A stretch of DNA of 64,000 nt from a bacterium (GTDB lineage: Bacteria; SZUA-79; Acidulodesulfobacterales; Acidulodesulfobacteraceae), in the NCBI GenBank assembly GCA_021800805.1, contig JAJYYR010000002.1, forward strand, positions 151,038 through 215,037, read 5' to 3'. Made by a program: the position numbers and the translations under genes. A model generated the notes under the pieces. It was not told the DNA's origin, made no database searches, and was given only the letters and a program-made list of their open reading frames with translations. Below, piece by piece: positions 62,460-64,000 of this stretch; the stretch's first letter is position 1, and every line of letters begins with the position of its first letter.

Positions 62460-62500
62460 AAAAGGGGACATTTCTACTTTGCTAAAAAGGGGACATTTCT
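62460..62500 (+). repeat. Direct repeat AAAAGGGGACATTTCT, two copies
   Basis: Identical 16-bp copies at 62460-62475 and 62485-62500, 25 bases apart start to start. Closely spaced short repeats of this type occur at ends of some insertion sequences; no transposase is present here. Confidence 0.6.
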
Positions 62501-63430
62501 AAATTGCTTTGACAATTAAATTTTTCTCCTTGACATTTGAAAAACCTATGATATAGTAGAATTTTTTTATGGTTTAGTTTTTGGTGCTTTTGCACTCTAC
62601 TCTAAAAAGAAATAATAAACCGCGTGCCGTAGAGATATATTGCATATAAATTACAGTTCTTATTTATATATTCTCGAAATCCGGACGACTTCAAAAACTG
62701 TTTATTCAACCAAAGTCGAAACTTTGGAATTTGACAAGAGTATTTGTTTAACTTTTATGCTCTTTTCGCGGCCGTAGTTATGCCGCCTCTATTCTACGGA
62801 CAGTTTCGTTCAAAATTTCCACTTATCTAAACAAAAAGAAAAGCAGAAAACGTAAAAGCACTTCGATATTACAACTTTCGAGATAACCCCTGCGTTCTTT
62901 CTTAATCGTATTTTTGCGCTTGTGAGGGCTTTTGTCCGCTTGCCGGACAAAAAACCGAACCAGCAAAAAAACGGCTTGGCGCTCGCTATTTATATAGCTT
63001 TATTATATAAATTCCGTTGCAGGTTATGTTAGCTATTTTCCAATAAAATAGTAAAAAATTATAGTTTATGGATGTTCTATAATTTTTCAAAATTCAAATC
63101 CTATTTATAATATTAGCGGTTCGTCCTTCCCGCTACAATTTCTCTTTCATAGGCTGCATAGAGATGCGCTACAAACGCGTATTATTTAAACCAAAACGCA
63201 GGACAGAAAGAAAAATTAAGGACAGTTTTACCGGTTTTTTAAGAGCCGAAATTTTTAAAAATCTGAATCTTATTAATACACTTACACTCAGTTTTACTGT
63301 TCGAATGCTTAGCCATTTCGGACAAACCGCAAGTCGTGGATGCGCAAGTCCTTGAGTCCCGCATTTTTACAGGCGGTATGGAAAGAACGCTTAAAATTAC
63401 AATAGAAATTCAAAAAAGGTACGATAGATA

Positions 63431-63466
63431 TAAAAACTCCCGGCTACCGTTAATGCAGTCGGGAGT
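63431..63466 (-). terminator. Rho-independent terminator after the repeat-protein gene
   Basis: The stem arms ACTCCCGGCT (63436-63445) and AGTCGGGAGT (63457-63466) pair at nine of ten positions plus one wobble or mismatch, with an 11-base loop. On the minus strand this is followed by TTTTTA. It lies 29 bases after the stop codon. Confidence 0.75.
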
Positions 63467-63495
63467 GATAAAATAACTTATACATTTAATTTTTA

Positions 63496-64000
63496 TTACG
63501 GCCATTCCGGTCCGGAATAAGGGAAATATTCATGTCCTTTTGCCGCTTTGATTAATTCCGTAACATCGTGGCTACCTTTATTCGCCACCCAGACATCGCC
63601 GGATGAACCTATCGCTATGGCAGAGGGATGACTTCCTACATCATGAGTGCCTATAATTTCGCCCGATTGACTTAATTCCGTAACATCGTGGCTACCTGCA
63701 TTCGCCACCCAGACATCGCCGGATGAATCTATCGCTATGGCAGAGGGATGACTTCCTACATCATGAGTGCCTATAATTTCGCCCGATTGACTTAATTCCG
63801 TAACATCGTGGCTACCTTTATTCGCCACCCAGACATCGCCGGATGAACCTATCGCTATGGCAGAGGGATGACTTCCTACATCATGAGTGCCTATAATTTC
63901 GCCCGATTGACTTAATTCCGTAACATCGTGGCTACCTGCATTCGCCACCCAGACATCGCCGGATGAACCTATCGCTATGGCAGAGGGATGACTTCCTACA
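63496..64000 (-). CDS. Beta-propeller-like tandem repeat protein, C-terminal part
   Basis: The frame is open to the window edge, so the true start lies beyond 64000. The visible ~167 residues are nearly identical 40-residue repeats, each with SHPSAIAIGSSGDVWVANKG and SHDVTELSQSGEIIGTHDVG. The S-G-D-V-W-V-A-N pattern is that of NHL/virginiamycin-B-lyase-like and YVTN propeller blades. The last repeat breaks into ELIKAAKGHEYFPYSGPEWP, a non-repeat C-terminus. Such proteins are usually secreted or surface-exposed, but the signal region is not seen. Ligand or partner is unknown. Confidence 0.75.
   Translation of the reverse strand, partial: VGSHPSAIAIGSSGDVWVANAGSHDVTELSQSGEIIGTHDVGSHPSAIAIGSSGDVWVANKGSHDVTELSQSGEIIGTHDVGSHPSAIAIDSSGDVWVANAGSHDVTELSQSGEIIGTHDVGSHPSAIAIGSSGDVWVANKGSHDVTELIKAAKGHEYFPYSGPEWP
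63552..64000. repeat. 120-bp tandem repeat array
   Basis: Units recur at exactly 120 bp (for example GGATGAACCTATCGC at 63601, 63841 and 63961, with one base changed at 63721), 3.7 copies visible and continuing past the window. Differences are few: Lys versus Ala alternates in the VAN(K/A)G position and Gly versus Asp in one copy. Confidence 0.95.

Larger units (their letters stand above)
62387..63495. other. 1.1-kb region without a credible gene
   Basis: This stretch has no reading frame of convincing composition. It holds a duplicated 16-bp motif (62460-62500) and a hairpin with 9-bp arms TTTTGTCCG/CGGACAAAA (62930-62952). Short frames near 63164-63355 and 63300-63476 on the plus strand have no start signals or recognised similarity. 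It looks like decayed accessory DNA next to the tRNA fragment. Confidence 0.5.

Noticed and set aside
63164..63476. Two short plus-strand frames, one ending in a basic helical sequence
   Set aside because: No ribosome-binding site, no recognised similarity, and they overlap each other in different frames; possible gene remnant only.
62387..63495. CRISPR array or rRNA in the gene-poor region
   Set aside because: No regularly spaced repeats beyond the two 16-bp copies and no rRNA-like sequence.
63552..64000. CRISPR array interpretation of the 120-bp repeats
   Set aside because: The units are contiguous, have no spacers and encode an open reading frame.

Overview
The window is AT-rich and densely coded, with short intergenic gaps and long same-strand gene runs. 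Gene content suggests a Gram-negative (TolC-type outer-membrane channel), anaerobic bacterium. It carries an HdrABC-FlxABCD soluble electron-transfer complex, a succinate dehydrogenase/fumarate reductase with a separate HdrB-like subunit, and a cytoplasmic molybdoenzyme locus rich in iron-sulfur proteins. This fits a Deltaproteobacteria-like sulfur-metabolising lineage. A plant-type H+-pumping P-type ATPase and two further P-type ATPases would suit an acidic or metal-rich habitat. An uncultured acidophilic group such as Acidulodesulfobacterales is a guess from gene content only; no rRNA is present to test it.

Layout. 1-3350 (minus): yebC-ruvC-ruvA-ruvB (ruvB cut by the window edge), tRNA-Leu, tRNA-Asp, tRNA-Val, and HU with its own promoter and terminator. 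3517-8818 (minus): thrS-tig-clpP-clpX; ThrRS is of the archaeal type. 8830-15664 (minus): hdrCBA-flxDCBA behind a near-consensus sigma70 promoter. 15819-17174 (minus): rimO. 17311-22025 (plus): TolC, periplasmic adaptor, ABC ATPase and MacB-type permease, with a perfect palindrome inside the promoter. 22082-24538 (minus): a TdeIII-type restriction-modification pair. 24771-31638 (plus): cysE, an Rrf2 regulator, a cysteine desulfurase, mnmA, mtaB, rnc and der, which is a sulfur-supply and tRNA-thiolation run. 31642-36163 (minus): a small coiled-coil protein, sdhA-sdhB-HdrB-like, and moaC. 36277-41313: two divergent P-type ATPases, the first of foreign-looking composition. 41316-48924 (minus): a peptide-binding lipoprotein-like protein, argC, rpsI/rplM, HPP and CBS proteins under a CRP/FNR-like box, then mobB-dusB-polyferredoxin. 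48993-51314 (plus): the H+-ATPase.

51563-61663 (minus) is the most unusual region. It encodes an HdrB-like CCG protein, a bis-MGD-type molybdoenzyme without export signal, a four-cluster ferredoxin subunit, an 81-residue unknown, MoeA, a MoaA-like radical SAM protein lacking the third auxiliary-cluster Cys and the C-terminal tail, a 6-pyruvoyl-tetrahydropterin-synthase homolog, a MobA-like protein with an extra domain, a second four-cluster ferredoxin and an FAD/NAD(P) oxidoreductase. It reads as a self-contained cytoplasmic molybdoenzyme with its own cofactor genes and a route to NAD(P). Its substrate cannot be told from sequence.

61900-64000 is accessory or degraded: a 3' fragment of tRNA-Phe (possible attachment-site scar), a frameshifted coiled-coil gene, a duplicated 16-bp motif, about 1.1 kb with no credible gene, and the 3' end of a beta-propeller-like gene built from nearly identical 120-bp repeats that runs off the window.
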